This document shows, piece by piece, positions 43,909 to 52,257 of a DNA stretch of 64,000 nucleotides (position 1 is the stretch's first letter; the number at the start of each line of letters is the position of its first letter). Source of the stretch: Firmicutes bacterium UBA6113 (GTDB taxonomy: Bacteria; Bacillota; Clostridia; Tissierellales; Sedimentibacteraceae); NCBI GenBank assembly GCA_002422545.1, contig DIWF01000036.1, positions 62,001 through 126,000 on the forward strand, given 5' to 3'. The notes under the pieces were generated by a model. It ran no database searches and had not been told where the DNA came from. It worked only from the letters and a program-made list of their open reading frames with translations. Both the position numbers and the translations under genes were made by a program.

Positions 43909-44487
43909 CTATATTAATAAAGGTTGAAGCTGTTTACCTAGTATTGCTGCTTCTATGGTTTCTTCAATCTTATCAAATTTAGCTATTATGGAGTTTGGTT
44001 TATTTACTGCATCATCCTGACCAAAAGGCACAAAATATATATTCCTTGTATTTAATAACAATCCAATATTTTTAGCATTTGCTCCAAGTCCATCATTAGT
44101 TGCTATAGCTAATACTAAAGGCCTTTGATTTCTTAAGTGAGCTTTACAAGCCATTGTCACTGATGTATCAGTAATTGCATTTGCAAGCTTTGCTGTTGTA
44201 TTACCTGTACATGGAGCAACTACAAGAGCATCAAGCTTTAACTTAGGTCCTACAGGTTCAGCTTCAACTATTGATTTGATTAATTCCTTACCAGTAATCT
44301 CTTTTAATTTATTTTTCCATTCTTCAGCTGTGCCAAATCTTGTATCAAAAGTATCTACTGCTTGTGATATTATTGGATAAATATCTGCACCTTTCTTAGC
44401 TAAATCCTCAATTATCGGAAATACATTACTAAAATTACAGGATGAACCTGTTAATGCAAAACCTATTTTCAACCCTTCTATTGACAT
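43909..44487 (-). CDS. dpaB: Dipicolinate synthase subunit B
   Basis: 192-residue flavoprotein-like subunit (GLKIGFALTGSSCNFSNVFP, DALVVAPCTGNTTAKLANAITDT) of SpoVFB type. With DpaA it oxidises 4-hydroxy-tetrahydrodipicolinate to dipicolinic acid in the mother cell for export to the forespore. It follows dpaA by two bases. Confidence 0.94.
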   Translation of the reverse strand: MSIEGLKIGFALTGSSCNFSNVFPIIEDLAKKGADIYPIISQAVDTFDTRFGTAEEWKNKLKEITGKELIKSIVEAEPVGPKLKLDALVVAPCTGNTTAKLANAITDTSVTMACKAHLRNQRPLVLAIATNDGLGANAKNIGLLLNTRNIYFVPFGQDDAVNKPNSIIAKFDKIEETIEAAILGKQLQPLLI

Positions 44488-44489
44488 AT

Positions 44490-45353
44490 TTATACATCCA
44501 TCTCCTCTACAATATTATAAATTGTGTCCTTAATTACCATTGCAGCAGTTGCCGGTGCTACCTTTCCTGGAAGACCTAAAGCACTTATACCCTTTAAACC
44601 CAGTTCCTTTGCAGCTTCTAAATCAACTCCACCTGGTTTTGATGCTAAATCAATTATTAAACAACTGACATCAATGCTTTTTAACAATTCTTTATTTAAT
44701 ATTATCTGAGGTATAGTATTAAAAACAACGTTCATCCTCGGCAAATATGTCTTTAACTCTTTTAGGTATATTGGAATATAGCCATTATTCTTTATCCATG
44801 CAAGATCACTATAATTTCTTGCTTCCACATGCACGTTTGCTCCAATTCCATACAGCATCTTTGATAAAACCTTTCCAATTCTCCCATAGCCTAGCACTAT
44901 AACATTTGAATTATGAAGTGTAATAGGTGTTTCTTCCATTGCAATTTGAATAGCTCCTTCAGCTGTTGGTATTGCATTAAGAACCTGCATTTCTTCTCTA
45001 GTAAAATAATCGGCTAATTTAAGATTCTTGTTTTTTAGTATTTTTTCATGTTCACTGCTAAATTTTCCACCAATAATCATTTGCTTTTCAGACATGAAGT
45101 TAAATACCTTATCAATTTGAATTACTTCACTTGAAAATGGAGCATTTACATTTATATTGTCTGTAGAAAACGGCAATGGACCTACAATAACATCCGCATA
45201 TTCAATTGCTTCATTTAGATTTACTGTTTCGTTTTTATACTGCTCCACCCTGTCAAAACCATAGATACAAACATCGTTTCCGTCTTTCATTAGTAAATTG
45301 CCAAGCTCTAAGCTTCTCTTATCTCCACCTAATATGGTATATTTTAAGCCCAT
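44490..45353 (-). CDS. dpaA: Dipicolinate synthase subunit A
   Basis: 287 residues from the ATG at 45353, directly after AAGGAGGAGTAAT. The frame continues 62 codons further upstream but only through the promoter region. KYTILGGDKRSLELGNLL and the central Rossmann loop VIVLGYGRIGKVLSKML are typical of SpoVFA. First gene of the dpaAB unit, behind a sigma-K-like promoter. This makes sporulation of the source organism very likely. Confidence 0.94.
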   Translation of the reverse strand: MGLKYTILGGDKRSLELGNLLMKDGNDVCIYGFDRVEQYKNETVNLNEAIEYADVIVGPLPFSTDNINVNAPFSSEVIQIDKVFNFMSEKQMIIGGKFSSEHEKILKNKNLKLADYFTREEMQVLNAIPTAEGAIQIAMEETPITLHNSNVIVLGYGRIGKVLSKMLYGIGANVHVEARNYSDLAWIKNNGYIPIYLKELKTYLPRMNVVFNTIPQIILNKELLKSIDVSCLIIDLASKPGGVDLEAAKELGLKGISALGLPGKVAPATAAMVIKDTIYNIVEEMDV

Positions 45354-45387
45354 ATTACTCCTCCTTATAGAGTTTTTTACACTGTTA

Positions 45388-45414
45388 TATCTTATGATAA
45401 AGTGGAATTTTAGT
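45388..45414 (-). promoter_or_regulatory. Sigma-K-type promoter for dpaAB
   Basis: On the minus strand AC (45414-45413), 16 bases, then CATAAGATA (45396-45388) exactly fits the mother-cell sigma-K pattern AC-N16-CATANNNTA. It is about 35 bases before the dpaA start, and sigma-K is the known regulator of dipicolinate synthase in Bacillus. Confidence 0.7.
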
Positions 45415-45492
45415 GAGAGTTTGAATTCCTTAAAGTCCCATAAATTTCTGGAAGCACCGAAAAGTTTCACCCTGACATCACAAAGGAAGTAA

Positions 45493-45536
45493 AAAAGCAA
45501 AACCGGCCGCCTGTACAGGCGGCCGGTTTTGCTTTT
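45493..45536 (-). terminator. Very strong palindromic terminator
   Basis: A 44-base perfect palindrome (22-base arms, centre GTAC, GC-rich core with A and T outer ends). It works in either direction. On the minus strand it ends the HesB-like gene 18 bases after its stop and shields the dpaA promoter. Confidence 0.85.
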
Positions 45537-45553
45537 CAATAAGTACCTATTTT

Positions 45554-45826
45554 TTATAAATTTAATCCTATTACTTTAAAAACAGACCCTAGTTGAATAA
45601 TTTCAACATTTTCATCCATTTTGATACTTTTTTGTATGAATACCTTCACTCCGTCTATGTTAAATTCATGATAATAATTGTTGTTATCTTCAAAATCTTT
45701 TACAAGCTCAATACCTAAGCTCATTGGAGTGTTCCCTCATCCTCCAAATGACATTACAGATTTGATTACGTAGGCACTGTTTTGAGCAATTGCAGTGTCA
45801 TAAGCTTTTTTTTCAATATTAATCAA
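45554..45826 (-). CDS. HesB-like selenoprotein (IscA-fold)
   Basis: A frame of 90 codons interrupted only by a TGA at codon 30 (45739-45737). Read as selenocysteine it gives VMSFGG-U-GNTPMSLGIEL followed by NIDGVKVFIQKSI. This is the arrangement of the known HesB-like selenoproteins, which have U in a GGUG motif. The probable start is TTG at 45826, seven bases after GGTGA; the nearest ATG in frame lies after the TGA. The helper hairpin is uncertain: TTGGAG/CTCCAA spans the TGA. Function of the family is unknown. The alternative is a pseudogene with a stop, but the frame is otherwise intact. Confidence 0.7.
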
Positions 45827-46156
45827 GATATCACCATCATTTCATATTTTAATTTTAATATTAGTTCATTATAGACTATTTTTACTATCACAATTTACCC
45901 TTATGTATGCACGCCTATAGAATATTCCGTATTAGTAAAAAACTTAATTCTTAAAATATACCGTTTTAAGTATATATTAAAAAGTAAAAATGCAATAGTG
46001 TATTTTGCACACTACAAACAGTTTAAATAGATTTAAATAATGTAATTGTTGTATTGTATGGAATTCCATCAAGGTCTCCCAAATGATATTTGCATATATA
46101 ATATATAAAAGCTATTGAAAAATATTATTTAGTCTGTTATATTATTAAAATATGTA
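45827..46156. other. Intergenic region ahead of the purine riboswitch
   Basis: 330 bases, very AT-rich, between the divergent HesB-like gene and the riboswitch. It must contain the promoters for both, but no convincing -35/-10 pair, RNA gene or repeat was identified. Confidence 0.5.
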
Positions 46157-46310
46157 CTCTCATATATTTTCGGAAATATGGTTCGAAAGTTTCTACGGGA
46201 TGACCTTAAATTATCCTACTATGAGAAGAATAACAGATAATAGGGTCTTTAAGGCCTTAATTTATTGTGCCTAATCTGGAATTCTCCTCAAAAAGAATTC
46301 CAGATTTTTT
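46157..46310 (+). ncRNA. Purine riboswitch (guanine type) with terminator
   Basis: The aptamer (46157-46227) has P1 CTCAT/ATGAG, the invariant GTTTCTAC junction and the ATATGG and CCTTAAA kissing loops. It has ACTATGAG, where the C corresponds to position 74 and indicates guanine/hypoxanthine/xanthine rather than adenine. J1/2 looks one base shorter than the usual CATATAAT. An 11-12 base terminator (AATCTGGAATTC/GAATTCCAGATT, 46273-46306) with T-run follows. High purine would end transcription before the permease gene. Confidence 0.92.
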
Positions 46311-46355
46311 GTTCTTTTCATTTCATAAATCAGAGTGCAATACTAAGGAGGAATT

Positions 46356-47423
46356 ATGGAATTATTAAAGGATTTACTTGCTGCATTAAGTGTTGTTCTT
46401 AATGGATTACCGCAAGGGTTATTAGCATTATCTTTTGGTTTTGCATCAGTACCAACAGCTTTTGCTTTTTTGGTTGGTGCTGTTGGCTGCCTGGCTCTTG
46501 GGGTTGTGGCACCAATTTCGTTTCAAGCTGAGACCATTACATTGGCTGGGACAATGGGAAATAACATGAAAGAAAGATTATCCATGATTATTTTTGGAGC
46601 AATTGGAATGACATTTATCGGATTGTTTGGTTTGTTGGAAAAGATCGTTTCATTCATCGGTCCTGCAATTACAAACGGCATGATGGCAGGCGTGGGAATA
46701 ATGCTTGCAAGAGTAGCGTTAAATATGGCAAAGAAAAATAAAATTGTTGGATACGCTTCAATTGTAGTCAGTTTTATTGTTTACATGATTACAAAAGACT
46801 TGGTTTACACTGTAACAATATCTGTAGTTGGTACAAGCATTTTAGCATTAGTACTGAAACAAAAATCTGATTTGATAATTACTGAAAGAGAAAAAATTTC
46901 ATTTCAAAAACCTGTACTAAATTTAACTGTAATACAAGGCTCTTTAGCAATGATTTGTCTTAATATCGGAGCAAATATTGCTTTTGGAGAAATCACAGGT
47001 TCAATTGCAAACACTGCTGTTAATATAGATCATTTATCAATTGTAAGCAGTCTGGCTGACCTGGTATCAGCATCATTTGGGGGAGGACCTGTTGAATCAA
47101 TTATTTCTGCTACAGGCGGAGCTCCTGATCCACTGCGTTCTTCTGTTATAATGATGAGCATTATGGCAATAATATTGTTTGCAGGACTTCTTCCTAAAAT
47201 CGGTAAATATGTGCCAAGCGAATCAATAGCAGGTTTCTTGTTTGTGCTTGGAGCTATTGTAACTGTACCTGTTAATGCATTGGCAGCACTAAGTGTAACT
47301 GGCATACCTGGGGGAGCTATGGTAGGAGGTATCACTATGACTGTGACAGCTATAAGCGATCCATTTTACGGAATGTTGGCCGGAGTTATTTTTAGAACTG
47401 TAGCAAGTTTAGTTGGAATGTAA
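46356..47423 (+). CDS. NCS2-like purine/xanthine permease
   Basis: A 355-residue membrane protein with about 10-12 hydrophobic segments, resembling the NCS2 xanthine/uracil/guanine permease superfamily (QAETITLAGTMGNN, FGGGPVESIISATGGAP, PSESIAGFLFVLGA). It is shorter than the usual 430 residues. Its place directly behind a guanine-type riboswitch supports purine uptake. It is followed after 12 bases by a phosphoribosyltransferase gene, forming a salvage pair. Ribosome site AAGGAGGAATT. Confidence 0.82.
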   Translation: MELLKDLLAALSVVLNGLPQGLLALSFGFASVPTAFAFLVGAVGCLALGVVAPISFQAETITLAGTMGNNMKERLSMIIFGAIGMTFIGLFGLLEKIVSFIGPAITNGMMAGVGIMLARVALNMAKKNKIVGYASIVVSFIVYMITKDLVYTVTISVVGTSILALVLKQKSDLIITEREKISFQKPVLNLTVIQGSLAMICLNIGANIAFGEITGSIANTAVNIDHLSIVSSLADLVSASFGGGPVESIISATGGAPDPLRSSVIMMSIMAIILFAGLLPKIGKYVPSESIAGFLFVLGAIVTVPVNALAALSVTGIPGGAMVGGITMTVTAISDPFYGMLAGVIFRTVASLVGM

Positions 47424-47435
47424 CGGAGGTTTATT

Positions 47436-47975
47436 TTGAATACATATAATATTGAAGTGGCGGGAGTTAAAAGAGAGCTTCCCATAATTAAAATAAAAGA
47501 GGATTTAAGCATTGCCAGTTTTGTAATATTGGGTGATACAGAATTGGTATGTGCTGCTGCTGAAGAAATTGTAAAAAAACTGCCTGAATTAGATATTTTG
47601 GTTACAGCTGAAGCGAAAGGAATTCCTTTAACATTTGAAATATCTAGATTATTAAAAATGAAAAAATATATAGTTGCTAGAAAAAGCGTCAAACCATACA
47701 TGGATTCACCTATTATTGATGAGGTTGTATCTATTACAACGCAAAAGAAACAACTTTTAGTGCTGGATGAGCAGGATGCTTTAAGTATTAAAGGAAAAAG
47801 AGTTGCTATAATTGATGATGTTATAAGCACAGGAGAATCTATAAAAGCAATTGAAAGACTTGTTGAATCAGCAGGCGGTATCATAGCTGCAAAGGCAGCC
47901 ATTCTTGCAGAAGGTGACGCAGCAAAAAGAAATGATATTATTTTCTTAGAAATGTTACCGTTATTTGAAGATTAA
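47436..47975 (+). CDS. Purine phosphoribosyltransferase
   Basis: 179 residues from a TTG after CGGAGGTT. The PRPP-binding motif VAIIDDVISTGES is at about 123-135, and the PRT fold opens with VTAEAKGIPLTFEISRLL, similar to adenine phosphoribosyltransferase and its relatives (xanthine PRT is also possible). Converts an imported base and PRPP to the nucleotide. Co-transcribed with the permease under the riboswitch. Confidence 0.87.
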   Translation: MNTYNIEVAGVKRELPIIKIKEDLSIASFVILGDTELVCAAAEEIVKKLPELDILVTAEAKGIPLTFEISRLLKMKKYIVARKSVKPYMDSPIIDEVVSITTQKKQLLVLDEQDALSIKGKRVAIIDDVISTGESIKAIERLVESAGGIIAAKAAILAEGDAAKRNDIIFLEMLPLFED

Positions 47976-47985
47976 AATTTAAGAA

Positions 47986-48024
47986 AAAGCAGTATTGCGT
48001 ATGGCGCAATGCTGCTTTTTTGTA
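47986..48024 (+). terminator. Terminator after the purine salvage pair
   Basis: AAAAGCAGtATTGCG and CGCAATgCTGCTTTT pair around TATGG (47986-48020), followed by TT. Confidence 0.88.
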
Positions 48025-48078
48025 TTGCTATAAAATAAGACATGGCTTTGATTACAAAAAATAAATAATCATAAAAAT

Positions 48079-48320
48079 TAGGAACCCCACCATATTATGC
48101 AGCAAAAAGACTTCCAACTGTTCATCATACAATGGGTGGTATAAAAATAGATACAGAAGGCCGTGTAATCGGCCAAGATGGCAGCCCACTCAAAGGACTT
48201 TATGCAGCAGGAGAAGTAACAGGTGACATTCACGGCGCAAACCGTCTTGGAGGAAATGCAATAGCTGATATAGCCGTATTTGGACGTATATCCGGAGAAA
48301 GTGCAGCTAAAGCAAAATAA
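48079..48320 (+). pseudogene. C-terminal fragment of a flavocytochrome c / fumarate-reductase-type flavoprotein
   Basis: The frame reads PPYYAAKRLPTVHHTMGGIK, then GLYAAGEVTGDIHGANRLGGNAIADIAVFGR, the FAD-binding C-terminus of the FAD_binding_2 flavocytochrome c family. Only about 80 of some 500-600 residues remain; the frame is closed upstream by stops and no start signal exists. Its own terminator is still in place, so it is the 3' end of a gene whose front was deleted. Confidence 0.85.
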
Positions 48321-48352
48321 AGTATGATGAAAATAAGTAAATAATTTTAAAC

Positions 48353-48392
48353 GCAGCATTCGACAGATTGAAAAGTCGAATGCTGTTTTTTT
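48353..48392 (+). terminator. Terminator of the lost flavoprotein gene
   Basis: CAGCATTCGAC and GTCGAATGCTG (48353-48363, 48375-48385) with a T7 run, 33 bases after the fragment's stop. Just beyond, GGGGACGGGG at 48421 resembles one end of the dispersed repeat. Confidence 0.88.
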
Positions 48393-48432
48393 CGTAAACA
48401 ATGGAATCATATAATATCATGGGGACGGGGTG

Positions 48433-49878
48433 TTATAATTGCTTTATCAATCTGATGTAAAACGCAACAGTTTCCATCAATGCTTTTACAGTGATTCGCT
48501 CATCATTGCCATGAATCATGCCTCTCTCTTCAGATGAAAGTGTCATCGCTGAAAATCTTAAGACGTTGTCGCTAATTGCACAAAAATGCCTTGAGTCACT
48601 TGCAGCTAACATCAAATAAGGCGACACAATTGTTCCTTGCCATGTTTCTTCTATGGTTCGCTCCACCTTTTTCCAACCTTCCGATGTGGTATTCGCTATT
48701 GGTGAAGCGTTATGTCCCCCTATGCAAGTTACTTGAATTTCGGGATCTGATATTATACGGTTAATACGTGCTAATGAACTTTCTACAGTGTCGGTAACCA
48801 TCAAGCGTAAATTCAGTCCTACTTTGGCCTTGGGAGGCATGACATTGAACGCCTGGCTGCCTTCCATAACTGTCGGTGCAAGGGTGGTTCTAATGAGTGC
48901 ATTCATCTCTCCCCCTTGTTTTGTAAAAAGAACTTTTAAAAGAGGTCCAAAACACCACATATTTGCAAATATTAGGCGGTACATAAACGTTGAATGTCTT
49001 CCCATTTTTTCAAACATCTCCTTCACCGCTGGGGAAATATTTGCTTTAAAAGGATGCTGTTCAAGCCTTACCACTGCTTTAGCCAATCTTCCTACTAATG
49101 TATGTGAAGGAGGTGCTGATGAGTGACCACCTTTACCAGACATTTCTAAAACGACATCCATGTATCCTTTTTCACCTACACCTATGAGCGCACTTGGCTT
49201 TGTCACTCCTGGAAATACATTTTCAACAATTGCACCGCCTTCATCCAAAACGAGTTTTGGGCGAATGCCACGTGATTTTAACGCTTCGACGATAGTTGGT
49301 GCAGAATTACCGCTAATCTCTTCATCTCCTGAAAAAGAAAGATAGATATCTGTTTCAGGCACAAATCCCTCTCCTATAAGCTTTTCTACAGCTTCAACCA
49401 CACCACATAGCGTTCCTTTTGTATCAAGTGTCCCACGTCCCCAAATAACGCCGTTTTCCAAAAGGCCTTCAAACGCAGGCTTTGTCCATAGTTCCTCATT
49501 CACTGGAACGACGTCATAATGTGACATTAACACCACAGGATCGCCAGTAATCTTGCCAGGCCATCTATACAGAACACCTGCATCACCATGAAGTTCTCTC
49601 GTACAAGCTTCATTAAGTCTAGGATAATTCCTTACAAGCATTTCTTTGAATCGCTCAAACTCCTTAAAATCTATTTTTGAACGATCATTATACGATATGG
49701 TTTTGTGCTGTATCATCTCCTGAAATCTTTGAACGATGCCGTTTTCAACAGCTGAATCTTCTATTCCTGTCGGTGTTTGCTTTATCTCTTTTGATTTTTC
49801 GGGTTTAAAAAATGCTGTTCTTAAAAATATACTTGCTGCAAATAAAATTATTAATCCTAATAAAATATAAATTATCAT
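48433..49878 (-). CDS. M20-family metallopeptidase with N-terminal membrane anchor
   Basis: 481 residues. A single hydrophobic helix at 1-20 anchors it. The M20 zinc-binding residues appear in VVLMSHYDVVPV, WGRGTLDTKG and SFSGDEEISG; KGGHSSAPP marks the dimerisation domain. Similar to carboxypeptidase/PM20D1-type peptidases that cleave or form N-acyl amino acids. It follows the YfcC-type carrier gene by about 30 bases on the same strand, suggesting uptake and hydrolysis of a peptide-like or acylated amino acid. Confidence 0.9.
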   Translation of the reverse strand: MIIYILLGLIILFAASIFLRTAFFKPEKSKEIKQTPTGIEDSAVENGIVQRFQEMIQHKTISYNDRSKIDFKEFERFKEMLVRNYPRLNEACTRELHGDAGVLYRWPGKITGDPVVLMSHYDVVPVNEELWTKPAFEGLLENGVIWGRGTLDTKGTLCGVVEAVEKLIGEGFVPETDIYLSFSGDEEISGNSAPTIVEALKSRGIRPKLVLDEGGAIVENVFPGVTKPSALIGVGEKGYMDVVLEMSGKGGHSSAPPSHTLVGRLAKAVVRLEQHPFKANISPAVKEMFEKMGRHSTFMYRLIFANMWCFGPLLKVLFTKQGGEMNALIRTTLAPTVMEGSQAFNVMPPKAKVGLNLRLMVTDTVESSLARINRIISDPEIQVTCIGGHNASPIANTTSEGWKKVERTIEETWQGTIVSPYLMLAASDSRHFCAISDNVLRFSAMTLSSEERGMIHGNDERITVKALMETVAFYIRLIKQL

Positions 49879-49909
49879 CGTTTATCCTCCTTATTTATAA
49901 TTAAGCATT

Positions 49910-51265
49910 TTATAATCCGTACCCGATTGTAAAGGCAACAGTAAGCCAAAATAGCGATAAAAGCATCAAAATCCATTGAAGTGGCAATATGAATTTAATC
50001 CACTTACCATAGCCGACTTGAACCAGTCCAAGTGAAATCAACAGCACCGCATTAGTTGGATAAAATACATTTGAAAATCCGTCTCCAAACTGAAAAGCTA
50101 AAATTCCCAGTTGTCTTCCTATTCCCAAAAGGTCCATAATTGGCACAAGAATTGGCATTAATATAAATGCCTTAGCACTGCCGGATCCAATAAAAAAGTT
50201 CATAATCATAACAATAATAAATACAATAAAAACTGCTATTAACGGAGATGTGTGACTGATATTTTGTGAAATTTGATAGAGAATGGTATCCAAAATATGA
50301 CCTTCAATCATAACGTGTTTGATACCTGTAGCCAGTAAAATTAAAATTATGGCTGGTGACATATCCTTTGCACCAATGAAAAACTGTTTTGCCACCCTTG
50401 TAGGTTTCCAATTTGAAATAAGCCCCACACCAATGCCTGCCATAAGAAAAATAACACCGATTAATGGCAATGTGTAATCTCTTAACGCTTCCACAAAAGG
50501 TGTAGCTCCCACAAGCATAAACATGATGATCATTAGGACTATAAAAAAGACATATGCTTTTTTTGATACGTCATGATTGTCTGTAAGTTCATTTTCCACA
50601 CGATCTATCCGATGTTTCTTTGTTCTCCTGAATAAAAATGCTACTAAAATAACATAAACAGAGATAAAAACCAATAGTCTCAGCAATGCCCCAGAAAAAA
50701 TAGGAACATCTGCAAGGCCTTGGGCAACACCTATGGTAAATGGATTTGTAACTGCAGCAGCAAAGCCAAGTCCGGTTGCCAGTACACTTACGCCCAGCCC
50801 TGTCAATTCATCCCACCCCATTCGTCTTGCAAGGATAATAATGAGTGGTACGAGGGGTACTACTTCTTCAAATACACCGATGAAAGCACCAAGAGCCATA
50901 AAAACAAAAACAAGCATACAAAGAAGTGCAAATTCATTGTCTTTAAATTTCTTAACGATGGCTAAAATGATGCCCTCTATCAGTCCCGTTTCTTTAAGAA
51001 GATGAATAGAGCCACCAATGATTAATAGAAAAAGAATAATGGCTATCACAAGTATTCCTGATTCACTGAAGAGCACCAGTATGGGTGCACCTATCCAAGT
51101 GAGGATTGGGATTCCCTGTTCTTCTCTTATAGTAAATGTCATCGTCTCAGCATTAAAATCACCATTAGGAATTAAATACGTCAGCAAACCCGTTAAAAAC
51201 AGCATGACGATTAAAACGATTGCCGCAGACAAAAATGTCTTAACAGCTGGATTGTTTTGCTTCAT
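49910..51265 (-). CDS. YfcC-family (DcuC superfamily) membrane carrier
   Basis: 451 residues from the ATG at 51265 after GAGGGGGAAAATC; a TTG five codons earlier overlaps the site. About 12 membrane helices; TYLIPNGDFNAETMTF, GVFEEVVPLVPLIIILARRMG and GSGSAKAFILMPILVPIMDLLG are typical of YfcC/ArcD-like carriers for amino acids or dipeptide-like substrates. Overlaps the end of the GntR gene by 26 bases, so regulator, carrier and M20 peptidase form one unit. Confidence 0.88.
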   Translation of the reverse strand: MKQNNPAVKTFLSAAIVLIVMLFLTGLLTYLIPNGDFNAETMTFTIREEQGIPILTWIGAPILVLFSESGILVIAIILFLLIIGGSIHLLKETGLIEGIILAIVKKFKDNEFALLCMLVFVFMALGAFIGVFEEVVPLVPLIIILARRMGWDELTGLGVSVLATGLGFAAAVTNPFTIGVAQGLADVPIFSGALLRLLVFISVYVILVAFLFRRTKKHRIDRVENELTDNHDVSKKAYVFFIVLMIIMFMLVGATPFVEALRDYTLPLIGVIFLMAGIGVGLISNWKPTRVAKQFFIGAKDMSPAIILILLATGIKHVMIEGHILDTILYQISQNISHTSPLIAVFIVFIIVMIMNFFIGSGSAKAFILMPILVPIMDLLGIGRQLGILAFQFGDGFSNVFYPTNAVLLISLGLVQVGYGKWIKFILPLQWILMLLSLFWLTVAFTIGYGL

Positions 51266-52004
51266 GATTTTCCCCCTCAATAAGCCAATTTTCTTCTATA
51301 AATGCAAAAAGTATTTGTATCGTCTGAGCAACAACTTCTCGAATTTGTGCAATATTTTTATTATCAATATTACTATTTTCAGTCTTGTTTTTCAGAATAT
51401 CAATTTCACAGTCATCTGATAAAAGTGAAGAAACAGCCTTGAGTTTTGCTTCAAATAGGCTTCGATCTCCATGAACCAAGACTGCACACGCTACATTCAG
51501 AATACCACTTTTAAATTCATTGAGCAGCATTGGATAAATAGAATTGCCGCAAAATAACGCAAAATTTTGAAGCCATATAAAAACATCGAGACTTTCTTCA
51601 AATTTAACTTGGCTTTGCTTTTGAATACAATCTCTTCTATTATCATACGGTCCAACAATCAAGAGCTCAATCATTGCCTCAAGATTGTTCTTAATAAAAT
51701 TGAGCATGGACTGATTTAGCGATTTGCTGATGCCGCCATGATAAAGGTCATAAATACTCTCCAAAAGTCCAAGTTTACCTGTTTTTCGGTAATCGTTTAC
51801 TCGAATCCCCTGCCTTGGTATGATGGTTACCAGCCCTTTTGCCTCTAAACGTATAATTGCCTTATGAATGACAGGTCGGCTATATCCAAATTCACTTGCA
51901 AGTTCTCTTTCTGGTTTCAGCATAGAAAACTCTTGATACTTACCGTTTAAAATTCCAGTTATAAGAAACTCTTCAACGATTGCTTCCGCTGATTTTCCTT
52001 TCAT
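51240..52004 (-). CDS. GntR/FadR-type transcriptional regulator
   Basis: 254 residues. Winged HTH of GntR type at about 8-72 (LKPERELASEFGYSRPVIHK, GLVTIIPRQGIRVND), followed by a helical domain resembling FadR-like effector domains. First gene of the unit with carrier and M20 peptidase, and probably their local regulator. Ribosome site AGGAGGTTTA. Confidence 0.88.
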   Translation of the reverse strand: MKGKSAEAIVEEFLITGILNGKYQEFSMLKPERELASEFGYSRPVIHKAIIRLEAKGLVTIIPRQGIRVNDYRKTGKLGLLESIYDLYHGGISKSLNQSMLNFIKNNLEAMIELLIVGPYDNRRDCIQKQSQVKFEESLDVFIWLQNFALFCGNSIYPMLLNEFKSGILNVACAVLVHGDRSLFEAKLKAVSSLLSDDCEIDILKNKTENSNIDNKNIAQIREVVAQTIQILFAFIEENWLIEGENHEAKQSSC

Positions 52005-52257
52005 TAAACCTCCTGATTCTCATGTGTAACACAGACTTAATTGAATCGTGGTATTACCACAGCTATGATATTTAATTATATGCATAAATTTCCAAAATTA
52101 CAACATATTTCTGAATGCCCTGATATTTTTAGAGTAATTTTTTCCTAATTGTCCTTTAATTAAAGTTCTAATAGTTTATTTCTTAATAAAGAAGATGTTA
52201 ATATTGTAATTTTTGCAAATACTAAGAAGATAGATAGTATAGTTTAAGGAGATTTTT

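Noticed and set aside
45493..45536. The 44-base palindrome as an att site or replication element
   Set aside because: A GC-rich core with A and T flanks just after a stop codon fits a bidirectional terminator; there is no integrase or replication gene nearby.
44490..45539. A 349-residue reading of dpaA with a 62-residue N-terminal extension
   Set aside because: The extension covers the sigma-K-type promoter and part of the big palindrome; a perfect ribosome site precedes the ATG at 45353.
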